41,278 nucleotides of DNA, taken from NCBI GenBank assembly GCA_030017995.1, contig JASEGS010000014.1, positions 1 through 41,278 of the forward strand, read 5' to 3'. The notes beneath the pieces are model-generated. The model did not search any database and was not told the origin of the DNA. It worked only from the letters and a program-made list of their open reading frames with translations. Position 1 is the first letter of the stretch; each line of letters begins with the position of its first letter. Source of the DNA: Thermodesulfovibrionales bacterium. GTDB lineage: Bacteria > Nitrospirota > Thermodesulfovibrionia > Thermodesulfovibrionales > Dissulfurispiraceae. Below are positions 31,509-39,297 of this stretch, one piece after another. A program made the translations under genes and the position numbers.

Positions 31509-34500
31509 CTATATCTTTACAACCTTCACCCTCGTGCTGCTGAAGTCTGGAATGCCTCCTACAACATCAACCATAGGCGTATTCGCAAAGTCTTCATCAA
31601 GCCGTGTAACATAATTGGCCTGTATGCCTGCTCCGTGCTTAGGGTTGGGAATAAGGCCTTTCTTGTCAGCGACCTTCTTTCCGCCGAGGAAGACTGTTTC
31701 AGCATTCTTCACAGGCACGCGGCCAGCGCCCATCTGCGTATGGCCATAATGGTTCGATACGCCTACACATCCCGGCCTTATGAGTTTTGTGACCTTTACT
31801 TTGCCGACAACACCTTTCGGATTGCTCCTTGAGACGAGCTTTACCTTGTCCATATTTTTGAGTCCGAGCCTCTTTGCATCAGCCTCATTCATCTCCACAT
31901 AGTTCGTTGGAAACACCTCCATTGACCACTTGTGAAGCACTGTCCTTGCCTGCGCATGAAGGTTCATCTTGTATGTTATTACGGTGAATGGATAGTCTTT
32001 ATCCGCATCTTCAATTATTCTTCCCTTAGGCGTCATCGGAAGCGTATGTTTCAACGTGCCTGAGAAGTACTCGCCTGTGATGGAGTTCTTTGTGGTTGCG
32101 AGTTCCTCGTTATAAAGAACAACCCTCTTGAGCCCAAATTTGTGCTTTTCACCATCAAATACATCTTCGTATCTTTTGTCAAATACGCCTCCCCTCGCAA
32201 GCGTATAACTGACCTGTTTCCATTCGCTTTCCGGAAGCATATCCTTGTGTTTTGCAACAGGGTAGTTCTTTTCGACAAAATCCATCTCCTCCTGAGATGC
32301 TTGAGAAACCTTTGCGCCTGTTGCAACATTTGCGATAGCCCTTAGGTAATAGTCTTCAGCTTTGTTGAGCGGATACATCTTCCCATCTTTACCTTTGATG
32401 GCATTGTCTCCGAAGCCGGGCAGCCCTGCCGCCTTTGCGATATCAATTAAGAATGTCTCTTCAGAGAATGGTCTGCCATCAGATGTTGTGCCTGTAAGAG
32501 GCTCAATTGTCGGGGTGCGCACTCCTGTAAACTTGAGGGCAGGCGCATGGGGTGTGAGGAATCCGTAGTGCCCCTCTGAATAAGTAACATCAGGCACTAT
32601 ATAGTCAGCAAAGATGTTTGACTCATTTATCGCGATATCAATAGAAACATGGAGCGGCACTTTATCGCTATTTTTCAATGTCTCCATGTAGCGATAGCCC
32701 CCGGGTATTGAATAAACAGGGTTAAAGAAGTAGGAGATGAATATCTTGCAGGGATACGGATATTGCTGGTCAATGCCGCTCATTGCCTCAACACAAAGAC
32801 CGCCCAGTGAAAAAGGGAACCACGGTCTCTTTGACGGATAGCCGTTCTTTTTGTATTCTGTTGTCTTTTCATAGGCAAACTTCTCTCTTGAGATGATCGG
32901 GCCCTGCAGCTTTCTCTTGCCTGCGAAATCCTTGAGGTCATACATGCCGGTGTTCCATGCGGCTGCGCCGCCTCCGCCTTTCATGTATCCTCCCTTCCGG
33001 TCAACATTTCCAACCATCGCATTGAGAACTGCCACAGGATAGGATGCATAGGTTCCGCTTATATAATTTCCTGCGCCGTGATACTGTGTAACAGCAGCCC
33101 TTGTGCCGTGAGAGGTAAATTCGCGGGCAACTTCTTCGAGCTTGGATTTTTCAACATCTGCAATCTTTGCGTACTCATCAATGGAACGCTCCATTACGCC
33201 TTCTTTCATAAGGCGGAAGGAGGTCTTTACCTTTATCTCTTTGCCTGCTGTGTCTTTTACAGCCGCCTCTGCGTCAAGAACCGCATTTTCAACCTTATCA
33301 AACGCAACAGGCATGTTGTCTTTTGAGAGAACGACAAAGGCATTTCCTGCATCACCTGTCAAAGCGGGGTCAATATCGCTCATTCTCAGGAATTTCCTGT
33401 TGTTTTTGTGCTTGTCATCCACAATCACTAAGTGGGCTGCATTGGAGTAGCAGGCGTGTCCCCTCTTGTCAGCAGCCTTTGGATTCGGCGCAGTGAGGAA
33501 TTCCTTATTGTACCGGTCGTTCTCTATGATCCATCTTATCATGCCCATTGCAAATGCGCCGTCCTGTCCGGGCTTTATGGGTATCCAGTTTTCAGCATGT
33601 GTAGAGGCATGGGTTGCTCGAGGGTCAACAATTGTAAATTTTACCTTGCCTTCAGAGTTCCTCTTTGCTACCATCGCGCCATAGGTGTTTACTCCGGGCT
33701 GTAGAGCCTCATAGATATTGGAGCCAAATACGAGGATATATTCAGCACTCATCGGGTCTGCCTTTATCTCAACATCCTTTCTCTCTGTAAATGCCATGTT
33801 TCCCTGCCTGAAGCCGATGCCGCAGATATCAGTATGCCCGATGCGGTTTGCAGAGCCGAGCGCCTCTTTCACAAACCTGTCAGAGAACTCCTTCCTCGCA
33901 TTCTGATCCCTGCCTCCTATAAAGACAAGCTGATTCCTTACAGAACCAAGCTCAGGCGCGTCGGGATTTATCAGGTCGTCTTTGTTTAAGTCCTTTATGC
34001 CTGGGACGACTCTGTCCTCGCCTAAATGTGCAAAGACCTTGCCTCCACTGGCAACCTCATTTATCAATTGCTCCCACTCAATAGGCTCAAACTTGCCTGA
34101 GCCCCTCTCGCCTGCTCTCTTCAAAGGCTTTATAATCCTGTAAGGATTATGCGCATAGTTCGGCGCATCCTGTGATTTTCCGCAGACAGGGGAGGATATG
34201 TTCAAAGTATCCTTGACAGGCGTATTGTACGGAATTGGCTCAAATCTTGTGTTATAAGGGTGGTACGGATTGCCTGAATGCTTTACGAGCTTGCCGTTAT
34301 CAACAACTGCCCTTACACCACATCTGGCATTACACCCGAGGCAGACGGAGTGAACTACCTTCACATCCTTGTCAAGCTGGGTTGCGGCTGATTTCTGAAC
34401 CTTGCGCGGGCTCAGCCAATTCCCATATTTCTTGGCTGCTGCCCGTGCCTTTTCAACTCCGAAGGCAAGCGCTCCTGCTGCTGCAGCAGCAAGTCTTATA

Positions 34501-34559
34501 AATGAGCGACGGGTTACGGAAACGCCGGATTCTATAATCTTGATAATACCTTCTTTCAT
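31509..34559 (-). CDS. TtrA-like molybdopterin oxidoreductase, catalytic subunit
   Basis: This is a 1016-aa bis-MGD molybdenum enzyme of the DMSO reductase superfamily. It has a Tat signal (TRRSFIRL, residues 16-23, hydrophobic to about 40). Its N-terminal [4Fe-4S] ligands are Cys73, 76, 80 and 126, and the likely Mo ligand is Cys246 in TDICGIG. Segments such as GSGKFEPIEWEQLINEV and NWIPIKPGQDGAFAMGMIRWIIENDRY recall tetrathionate reductase TtrA and the related arsenate/selenate group, so the substrate is most likely an inorganic oxyanion or sulfur species. It overlaps the Fe-S subunit gene by ATGA. No NrfD-type anchor is visible beside it. Confidence 0.85.
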   Translation of the reverse strand: MKEGIIKIIESGVSVTRRSFIRLAAAAAGALAFGVEKARAAAKKYGNWLSPRKVQKSAATQLDKDVKVVHSVCLGCNARCGVRAVVDNGKLVKHSGNPYHPYNTRFEPIPYNTPVKDTLNISSPVCGKSQDAPNYAHNPYRIIKPLKRAGERGSGKFEPIEWEQLINEVASGGKVFAHLGEDRVVPGIKDLNKDDLINPDAPELGSVRNQLVFIGGRDQNARKEFSDRFVKEALGSANRIGHTDICGIGFRQGNMAFTERKDVEIKADPMSAEYILVFGSNIYEALQPGVNTYGAMVAKRNSEGKVKFTIVDPRATHASTHAENWIPIKPGQDGAFAMGMIRWIIENDRYNKEFLTAPNPKAADKRGHACYSNAAHLVIVDDKHKNNRKFLRMSDIDPALTGDAGNAFVVLSKDNMPVAFDKVENAVLDAEAAVKDTAGKEIKVKTSFRLMKEGVMERSIDEYAKIADVEKSKLEEVAREFTSHGTRAAVTQYHGAGNYISGTYASYPVAVLNAMVGNVDRKGGYMKGGGGAAAWNTGMYDLKDFAGKRKLQGPIISREKFAYEKTTEYKKNGYPSKRPWFPFSLGGLCVEAMSGIDQQYPYPCKIFISYFFNPVYSIPGGYRYMETLKNSDKVPLHVSIDIAINESNIFADYIVPDVTYSEGHYGFLTPHAPALKFTGVRTPTIEPLTGTTSDGRPFSEETFLIDIAKAAGLPGFGDNAIKGKDGKMYPLNKAEDYYLRAIANVATGAKVSQASQEEMDFVEKNYPVAKHKDMLPESEWKQVSYTLARGGVFDKRYEDVFDGEKHKFGLKRVVLYNEELATTKNSITGEYFSGTLKHTLPMTPKGRIIEDADKDYPFTVITYKMNLHAQARTVLHKWSMEVFPTNYVEMNEADAKRLGLKNMDKVKLVSRSNPKGVVGKVKVTKLIRPGCVGVSNHYGHTQMGAGRVPVKNAETVFLGGKKVADKKGLIPNPKHGAGIQANYVTRLDEDFANTPMVDVVGGIPDFSSTRVKVVKI

Positions 34560-35248
34560 AGCGAACCTCCCTTTGCGCTGCGGCGATTCAGCACATATCT
34601 GATATTCGGATTCGTCTTCTTATCTGGCTTGCGTGTCTTCAAGTCAGTTCTTTTAAGATATTCTGCAAATTCACCTTCAGGCGCATTAAGGTCTCCAAAG
34701 AGCCTCGCGCTTGCCTCGCATGCCTCAACACAAGCAGGCATCAAGCCCTGCTCAAGCCTGTTTATGCAGAAGTCGCATTTATCAACCTTGCCTCCTGCCT
34801 GCCCTTTATATCTCGTATCGAGAAAACGAGCCTCATACGGACATGCAGGCACGCACGCGCCTATGCCCTGACACTTGTCCCAGTCTGTTACAACAATCCC
34901 ATTAGGCAGTTTAAATGTCGCTTTCACAGGACATGCAGGCACGCAAGGCGGATTTTCGCACTGATTGCACTGTACCGGCGTGAATACTATCCTTGATTCG
35001 GGATAGTTGCCGTCTTCCATCGTAAGCACCTTTGTGTTGAACTTGTCCTGCAATGTCTTGTTCTGTGCCTTACATGCGATAACGCATGACTGACATCCTG
35101 TGCAGCGGTTGAGGTCAATTATCATGCCGTATTTCTTTGTTTCGGCTGCTGCCTCGGCATTTGGCGTCTTTGACAATGCGGCTATACTTACTACTGTGCC
35201 GGCCATTGTCAGAAGACCGTTTTTCAAAAAAAGCCTTCGTTCATTCAT
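34556..35248 (-). CDS. Fe-S electron-transfer subunit (TtrB/PsrB-like)
   Basis: This is a 230-aa ferredoxin-like beta subunit that would pass electrons to the TtrA-like protein. The ATG at 35248 is chosen because AAGGAGG lies four bases upstream; an ATG at 35263 would swallow it. It opens with a Tat-like ERRLFLKN. Cys sets are 49-52-55-59, 94-97-102-106, 126-132-136 and 158-161-173-177. The third set has Ile129 where Cys is expected (CQGIGACVPACP), so it may carry a [3Fe-4S] cluster as in NarH/DmsB-type proteins. Both subunits would fold in the cytoplasm and be exported. Confidence 0.85.
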   Translation of the reverse strand: MNERRLFLKNGLLTMAGTVVSIAALSKTPNAEAAAETKKYGMIIDLNRCTGCQSCVIACKAQNKTLQDKFNTKVLTMEDGNYPESRIVFTPVQCNQCENPPCVPACPVKATFKLPNGIVVTDWDKCQGIGACVPACPYEARFLDTRYKGQAGGKVDKCDFCINRLEQGLMPACVEACEASARLFGDLNAPEGEFAEYLKRTDLKTRKPDKKTNPNIRYVLNRRSAKGGSL

Positions 35249-35291
35249 ACATCCTCCTTTCATTGGCTCCCCACGGGAACCCTATAACCTA

Positions 35292-35687
35292 TCAGTATTT
35301 CTTTTTCCCCTTTTCCTTCACAAAGACCGCTACCTTCTTTACCACAGGCTTACTTGATTCTCCAGAGATAATAAGCCTTACAATATAGGAACCCGGGTCC
35401 TCAAATGTGTGTGTGCAGTTCTGTCCGGCGCATGTGGAGCTGTCCCCAAAATCCCATAGAAAACTCTGTGCCTTTCCTTTTAATATCTTTGCAGTGAAAT
35501 TTACATCCAGCGGATTAATGCCAATCGGCGGATCTATCTTTACAGACACTTCAAGCTCGTTAGTGCGGATGACAGTAACTGCAGGATCGACATCAAAAAC
35601 CGGATCGTCGGTCAATGCGCAAAGAGCATGCGCATGGGTAGAAATCACCAATAGAGAAAATACGATAAAAAAATTAAATAGCCTCAC
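35292..35687 (-). CDS. Small secreted PKD-domain protein (second of two)
   Basis: This is a 131-aa exported protein: signal peptide to about residue 22 (ISTHAHA), then a single PKD/Ig-like domain with the marker SFLWDFGDSS and TFEDPGSYIVRLII. Two Cys in STCAGQNC may form a disulfide. The start is GTG with AAGGAAGG six bases upstream. It is related in layout and in its FLWD-GD core to the next PKD protein, suggesting duplication. PKD domains usually mediate binding to proteins or polysaccharides; the role here, inside a respiratory operon, is not known. The C-terminal KEKGKKKY is basic. Confidence 0.7.
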   Translation of the reverse strand: MRLFNFFIVFSLLVISTHAHALCALTDDPVFDVDPAVTVIRTNELEVSVKIDPPIGINPLDVNFTAKILKGKAQSFLWDFGDSSTCAGQNCTHTFEDPGSYIVRLIISGESSKPVVKKVAVFVKEKGKKKY

Positions 35688-35709
35688 CGAATGCCTTCCT
35701 TGCCGGTCT

Positions 35710-35727
35710 TCGCATCGCCTGATGCGA
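35710..35727. repeat. Intercistronic hairpin TCGCATC-GCCT-GATGCGA
   Basis: A perfect seven-pair stem with a four-base loop lies between the two PKD genes. There is no T-run after it on the minus strand, so it is more likely an mRNA-stability or processing element than a terminator. Confidence 0.6.
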
Positions 35728-35739
35728 TTAGGCAGTTGG

Positions 35740-36099
35740 TCAACCGCCCTTTCTTCTTAGTATGTCTATTACCATCTTTTTTGTTACTGTCTTGCCAGCG
35801 GCATCTGTTACAGTAAGCGTAATATCGTATGTCCTGCCTCCTCTTTTATAAACATGCGTGAATTCCTGCTCTTTATACTTTGTCCCGTCACCCATATCCC
35901 ATAAAAAACTCTTTGCTTCAGCGCCTTTTACAACAGCTTTAAACTCTATCTCCTGAAGCCCCTCTGGAGAAGGAGGGTCATACTCTATCTCCACCTCAAA
36001 GGCCGATGCAGTGTTGACCGCAAAAGCCAGTAGGAATAGAGAAAAGACGAGCATATACGATGTGTAATGAACAGTCCTTTTCAGAATTAAACCTAACAC
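35740..36099 (-). CDS. Small secreted PKD-domain protein (first of two)
   Basis: This is a 119-aa exported protein with a long signal sequence (hydrophobic YMLVFSLFLLAFAVNTASA, cleaved near residue 35), then one PKD-like domain (SFLWDMGDGTKYKEQEFTHVYKRGGRTYDITLTVTD). The start is GTG with GGAGG seven bases before it; an ATG at 36054 would also give a signal peptide. Core sequence FLWDMGDG matches FLWDFGDS of its neighbour. It lies between the porin gene and the other PKD gene in the Mo oxidoreductase operon. Its partner or ligand is unknown. Confidence 0.7.
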   Translation of the reverse strand: MLGLILKRTVHYTSYMLVFSLFLLAFAVNTASAFEVEIEYDPPSPEGLQEIEFKAVVKGAEAKSFLWDMGDGTKYKEQEFTHVYKRGGRTYDITLTVTDAAGKTVTKKMVIDILRRKGG

Positions 36100-36172
36100 T
36101 CTTTGTCCTCCATCCCTTTATTTTCCTCTAAAAATGACAACCTCTCAAAAACTCGGACTTTTTACAAAGCCG

Positions 36173-37729
36173 TCAAAAATGCACATCAAACGATGCATAT
36201 ATGTTATCCATTGTCCTCGGTGATGGGAAAAGCAGCATTGGGTTGCCGCTCAATTCCTTAGGTTCGCCGAGCAGCAGGCCGCTTCCGCTGTAATTGAATA
36301 CATAATGCTGATAGCCGAGCCTGAATAAGACCTTGCTGAGTTTCCAGACAGGCTTTTTCGTCAGATCATAAATCCAGTATGCTTCGCCAACATGCCCCCT
36401 TGTTGCAAGCTTGCCTCCATAGATGTCATCAGCAGAAGGCGTAAAGTTTATCCAGTATTTTGAACCATAGTTGTATTCCAATCCGAACTTGCTTCTGCCA
36501 TAAGGAATCCTCAGTCCCGCATAAAAGGCATATCCGGTATGCCCCTTTTTTTCACCGCCTTCATCATAGAGGAGACCGCCGGGGGACATTGTGAGATCTA
36601 CAACCCCATCACCATCCATATCTACAGGGGCGCTCCAGCCTGAAATATCTTTTGGGTGTGTCTTTGAAAGTCCTGCGGATATAAACCAATCAACCCCGGA
36701 GGTCCTTGTCATAAAGAGTGCTACCGCATGGTCAATGTCTCCAATGTTGGCGGTTGCCCTTTCAGGCAGGTCATTGACATTAAATGCCCTGAATATCTGA
36801 AACTGTGCAAGAGTCCCTTTCCCTGCATCCTCATATATGTCAAAGTTAAATCCCGCAAAAGTAGCATCCTTAAGGGTGTTTATATTATCGTCTCTAAGCC
36901 CTGACTCAAATCCTTTCCCATAGCAGAGACGCGCCTTAAATCCAGGCAGTGATTCTATGTCAGGATTATAAATAACAACAAGCCCATCCATCGCATAATC
37001 AACGCCAAGCCCGGCAGGTGTTGCATCACGCTCAGTGCCTTGCCTGAGATGCAGAGGAGGGCCTCCTGCAGACGGCCTCCTGCCAATGGATATTATGCCC
37101 GGGAATCCCCCGGGGTCATACCAGTTAAAATACGCCCTGTCAACTCTTAAAGCGCTGTCAGCAGGCTTATATGTGCTGTTGCCGTCAAAAAGGATTGAAT
37201 TCTGGGACATAAAACCATTGGCGTCAAGAGGTGCTGATGTCTCCTGTCCCCATATCTTATACATAGCAAGCCTTGCTGTGAAATCAACATCTTCTGTTGC
37301 CTTCACCCTCATCTTTAGCCGCAGGCGGTTTGTGAGGAGGGTATCATCATGAGCAGTGAATTTGCCATACTGTCTTGGTTGAAAAGCGCCTATATCAGGA
37401 TTCCACCTAAATCCTGTGAAATCATCAAACCGCGCATGAACAGAGTCCAGCTTGAACCTGTATTCTCCCCATATCTCGAATCTTGAGAGTCCTTCACTTT
37501 TCTTTGCCGTTTTCTCAACATCCTTTATCTTCTTTTCCTGTACAGTGTCTTTCTTTTTTAAGTCCTCGACCTGTTTTTTTAGAGATTCGAGTTCTTTCTT
37601 TACATCATCCATCTTTTTCAATTCTTTTGTCAGTTCGTCAATCCTTTTTAAAATCTCAGACTCTGACGCAAATGAGGATATCGGAAAAAGAAAAGAGAGG
37701 ATTACGAAAACTGCAACAAATCTCTTCAT
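36173..37729 (-). CDS. Outer-membrane porin-like beta-barrel with coiled coil
   Basis: This is a 518-aa protein. A signal peptide (residues 1-21, ending SSFA) is followed by a Lys/Glu-rich coiled coil (about 25-75), then a long beta-strand-rich region with alternating aromatics (FEIWGEYRFKLDSV, RLRLKMRVKATEDVDFTARLAMYKIWG), ending in IYASFDVHF, the C-terminal Phe signature of barrel assembly. The layout recalls porins with a periplasmic coiled-coil stalk. A wider open frame exists upstream but the ATG at 37729 overlaps the torD stop (ATGA) and has AAGGAGG nine bases before it. Its place in the operon suggests it admits the enzyme's substrate, but this is inference. Confidence 0.8.
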   Translation of the reverse strand: MKRFVAVFVILSFLFPISSFASESEILKRIDELTKELKKMDDVKKELESLKKQVEDLKKKDTVQEKKIKDVEKTAKKSEGLSRFEIWGEYRFKLDSVHARFDDFTGFRWNPDIGAFQPRQYGKFTAHDDTLLTNRLRLKMRVKATEDVDFTARLAMYKIWGQETSAPLDANGFMSQNSILFDGNSTYKPADSALRVDRAYFNWYDPGGFPGIISIGRRPSAGGPPLHLRQGTERDATPAGLGVDYAMDGLVVIYNPDIESLPGFKARLCYGKGFESGLRDDNINTLKDATFAGFNFDIYEDAGKGTLAQFQIFRAFNVNDLPERATANIGDIDHAVALFMTRTSGVDWFISAGLSKTHPKDISGWSAPVDMDGDGVVDLTMSPGGLLYDEGGEKKGHTGYAFYAGLRIPYGRSKFGLEYNYGSKYWINFTPSADDIYGGKLATRGHVGEAYWIYDLTKKPVWKLSKVLFRLGYQHYVFNYSGSGLLLGEPKELSGNPMLLFPSPRTMDNIYASFDVHF

Positions 37730-38427
37730 GCTATATATCCTCCTTCTGTCTTCAATGTTTCTGACAGCCAGCAGATTCTCAAATAATCCGTGCTGATCAT
37801 GCCCTTTAAAATCTTTGCTGCACCTATATAAAAATCGTTGTTTGCCTTGCTGCATACATCTTCTGCAAACAGGTCTGCCCATTTGCAGAGATGGTTTTCA
37901 AGAAATTTCTTCTGATCATTAAGTAGTTCAGCAGCGCTCTTGTAATCCTCTGATTCCAGCGCCTTTGCGGTTTTATCAGCCAGAATATACATAAACTGGA
38001 GTTCAAAGCCGATATGGTCGTCAGGTTCTTTATTCAGCCTTTCAGGCAGCAGTCTGTGCTTCGCATAATATTTGCGCACATCTAAGGTTTCGTTTACGGA
38101 AAAAAGCCGGCCGCTTCCGAGGGCAACGGATTCCCATGGAGAGACAAGGGGTTTCCCTGCGCCTATAAAAAGTGAGGAATACTCTGAAGACAGTTCATCA
38201 AGGAGGTGTTCTGTGGATACCTTTTTGTTTATATAACCCTCTATAAGTTCTATACCTGCTTTGATATTTTCATCGTCATTTATGTAAGGCAGAAAAATCA
38301 GGACGTCATTGCCTTTGATGTTTTCTATAAAGTCTTTAGATGCCTCTTCAATAAAGCTCCTGAAAAGGAAACTGTATCCGAGTGTCCTTTCGTCAAGTTC
38401 TGTTATGGTCTTAAAATCCGCTTTCAA
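37726..38427 (-). CDS. torD: TorD/DmsD-family molybdoenzyme chaperone
   Basis: TorD-like chaperones bind the Tat signal of molybdoenzyme subunits and hold them until cofactor is inserted. This protein is nearly all alpha-helical and has the family motif SPWESVAL near residue 95 and EPDDHIGFELQFMYILADKTA near 133. Length is 233 aa from a TTG at 38427, which sits five bases after AAGGAGG. The ATG at 38454 lies inside a strong hairpin upstream of that ribosome site and is rejected. It is encoded between the two Fe-S/Mo modules and could serve both alpha subunits. Confidence 0.85.
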   Translation of the reverse strand: MKADFKTITELDERTLGYSFLFRSFIEEASKDFIENIKGNDVLIFLPYINDDENIKAGIELIEGYINKKVSTEHLLDELSSEYSSLFIGAGKPLVSPWESVALGSGRLFSVNETLDVRKYYAKHRLLPERLNKEPDDHIGFELQFMYILADKTAKALESEDYKSAAELLNDQKKFLENHLCKWADLFAEDVCSKANNDFYIGAAKILKGMISTDYLRICWLSETLKTEGGYIA

Positions 38428-38443
38428 GGTGTCCTCCTTTTGG

Positions 38444-38473
38444 TGCAGGGGCATGGTTTGCCATGCCCCTGCA
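38444..38473. repeat. Perfect 13-bp intercistronic palindrome
   Basis: Arms TGCAGGGGCATGG (38444-38456) and CCATGCCCCTGCA (38461-38473) pair perfectly around TTTG. The hairpin lies just before the Shine-Dalgarno of torD and nine bases after the Fe-S subunit stop. It has no T-run on either side. Confidence 0.8.
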
Positions 38474-38482
38474 TATGCTTAC

Positions 38483-39283
38483 TCATACTATCTTTGGTCT
38501 CACTATGGTATTAGGTTTTGTAATATCAGGAGGCGCTGCTCCTACCTTTGTAAGGTCCCTGGTAAATTCATCAGCATGCTGCTCATCAGGAGGTATCCCT
38601 TGTTTAACCTCAAGAAATTTTGTTGCGCCGCCGTCTGAAGAATCAGCCTCCTTGCCCTTGTATCTGCCTTTATTGTTACGCACAAGATTGTATGGTTTTG
38701 ACGGATCATCAGTTATCTGAAGCGCCCTGCCGATACATACATCCACACATGCCGGCCTTTTTACTCCATCAGCATCAGGTCTTTTGAGTCGTGTTAACAC
38801 GCAAAGGTGGCATTTCTCCATCACCTTTGATACAGGGTTCCACTGCGGTGCATCATAGGGACATGCCTGTTTGCATGCGCCTCCGCATTTTGCTTTGTCA
38901 GGATCGCAGTTTTTTGGAGTGCCGAGTTTTCCATTCTGGATTATAACTGCTCCGACTGTCTTTTCCTTGTAAATTGCACCGCTGGAGTCAAATAGGTCTT
39001 TGCCCTTCAGAGGACATGCCTTCCAACATATAGGGTCACTGCAGTGGTTGCAGGACATTGACAGGAAATATGTCCCGGGCCCATCTCCGAGTGTGCGAAC
39101 CCTGCGGTATCTCGGTCCTTTTTTCTCAAGCTCTTTAAGGTCTTTGAAATCAACCTTTATCGGCTCTATACCGCTTCCTTTACTGTGCCCGACATGAACC
39201 TGATTTTCCATCTTGCAGGCTGACTCGCAAGCATAGCAGCGGACGCATCTATTGGAATCGTATGCATACATATACTGTGTCAT
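38483..39283 (-). CDS. Fe-S electron-transfer subunit (DmsB/PhsB-like)
   Basis: This 266-aa beta subunit carries four cluster Cys sets: 13-16-19-23, 78-81-86-90, 126-133-137-141 and 158-161-179-183. The third has unusual spacing (CX6CX3CX3CP), but all four Cys are present. It has no Tat signal, so it probably travels with the partner alpha subunit upstream. A 55-residue C-terminal extension after residue 205 is Lys/Asp-rich and unlike other members. It starts 14 bases after the alpha subunit stop, with GGAGG before the ATG. Confidence 0.85.
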   Translation of the reverse strand: MTQYMYAYDSNRCVRCYACESACKMENQVHVGHSKGSGIEPIKVDFKDLKELEKKGPRYRRVRTLGDGPGTYFLSMSCNHCSDPICWKACPLKGKDLFDSSGAIYKEKTVGAVIIQNGKLGTPKNCDPDKAKCGGACKQACPYDAPQWNPVSKVMEKCHLCVLTRLKRPDADGVKRPACVDVCIGRALQITDDPSKPYNLVRNNKGRYKGKEADSSDGGATKFLEVKQGIPPDEQHADEFTRDLTKVGAAPPDITKPNTIVRPKIV

Positions 39284-39297
39284 TGTCTGTCACCTCC

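Noticed and set aside
35248-35263. ATG at 35263 as start of the TtrB-like gene
   Set aside because: The AAGGAGG would fall within the coding sequence; the ATG at 35248 lies four bases after it.
35292-35687. Lipoprotein signal (HALC) in the PKD protein
   Set aside because: The residue before Cys is Leu, not Gly, Ala or Ser, so it does not fit a lipobox.
38427-38454. ATG at 38454 as torD start
   Set aside because: It lies inside a strong palindrome and upstream of the clear AAGGAGG; the TTG at 38427 fits.
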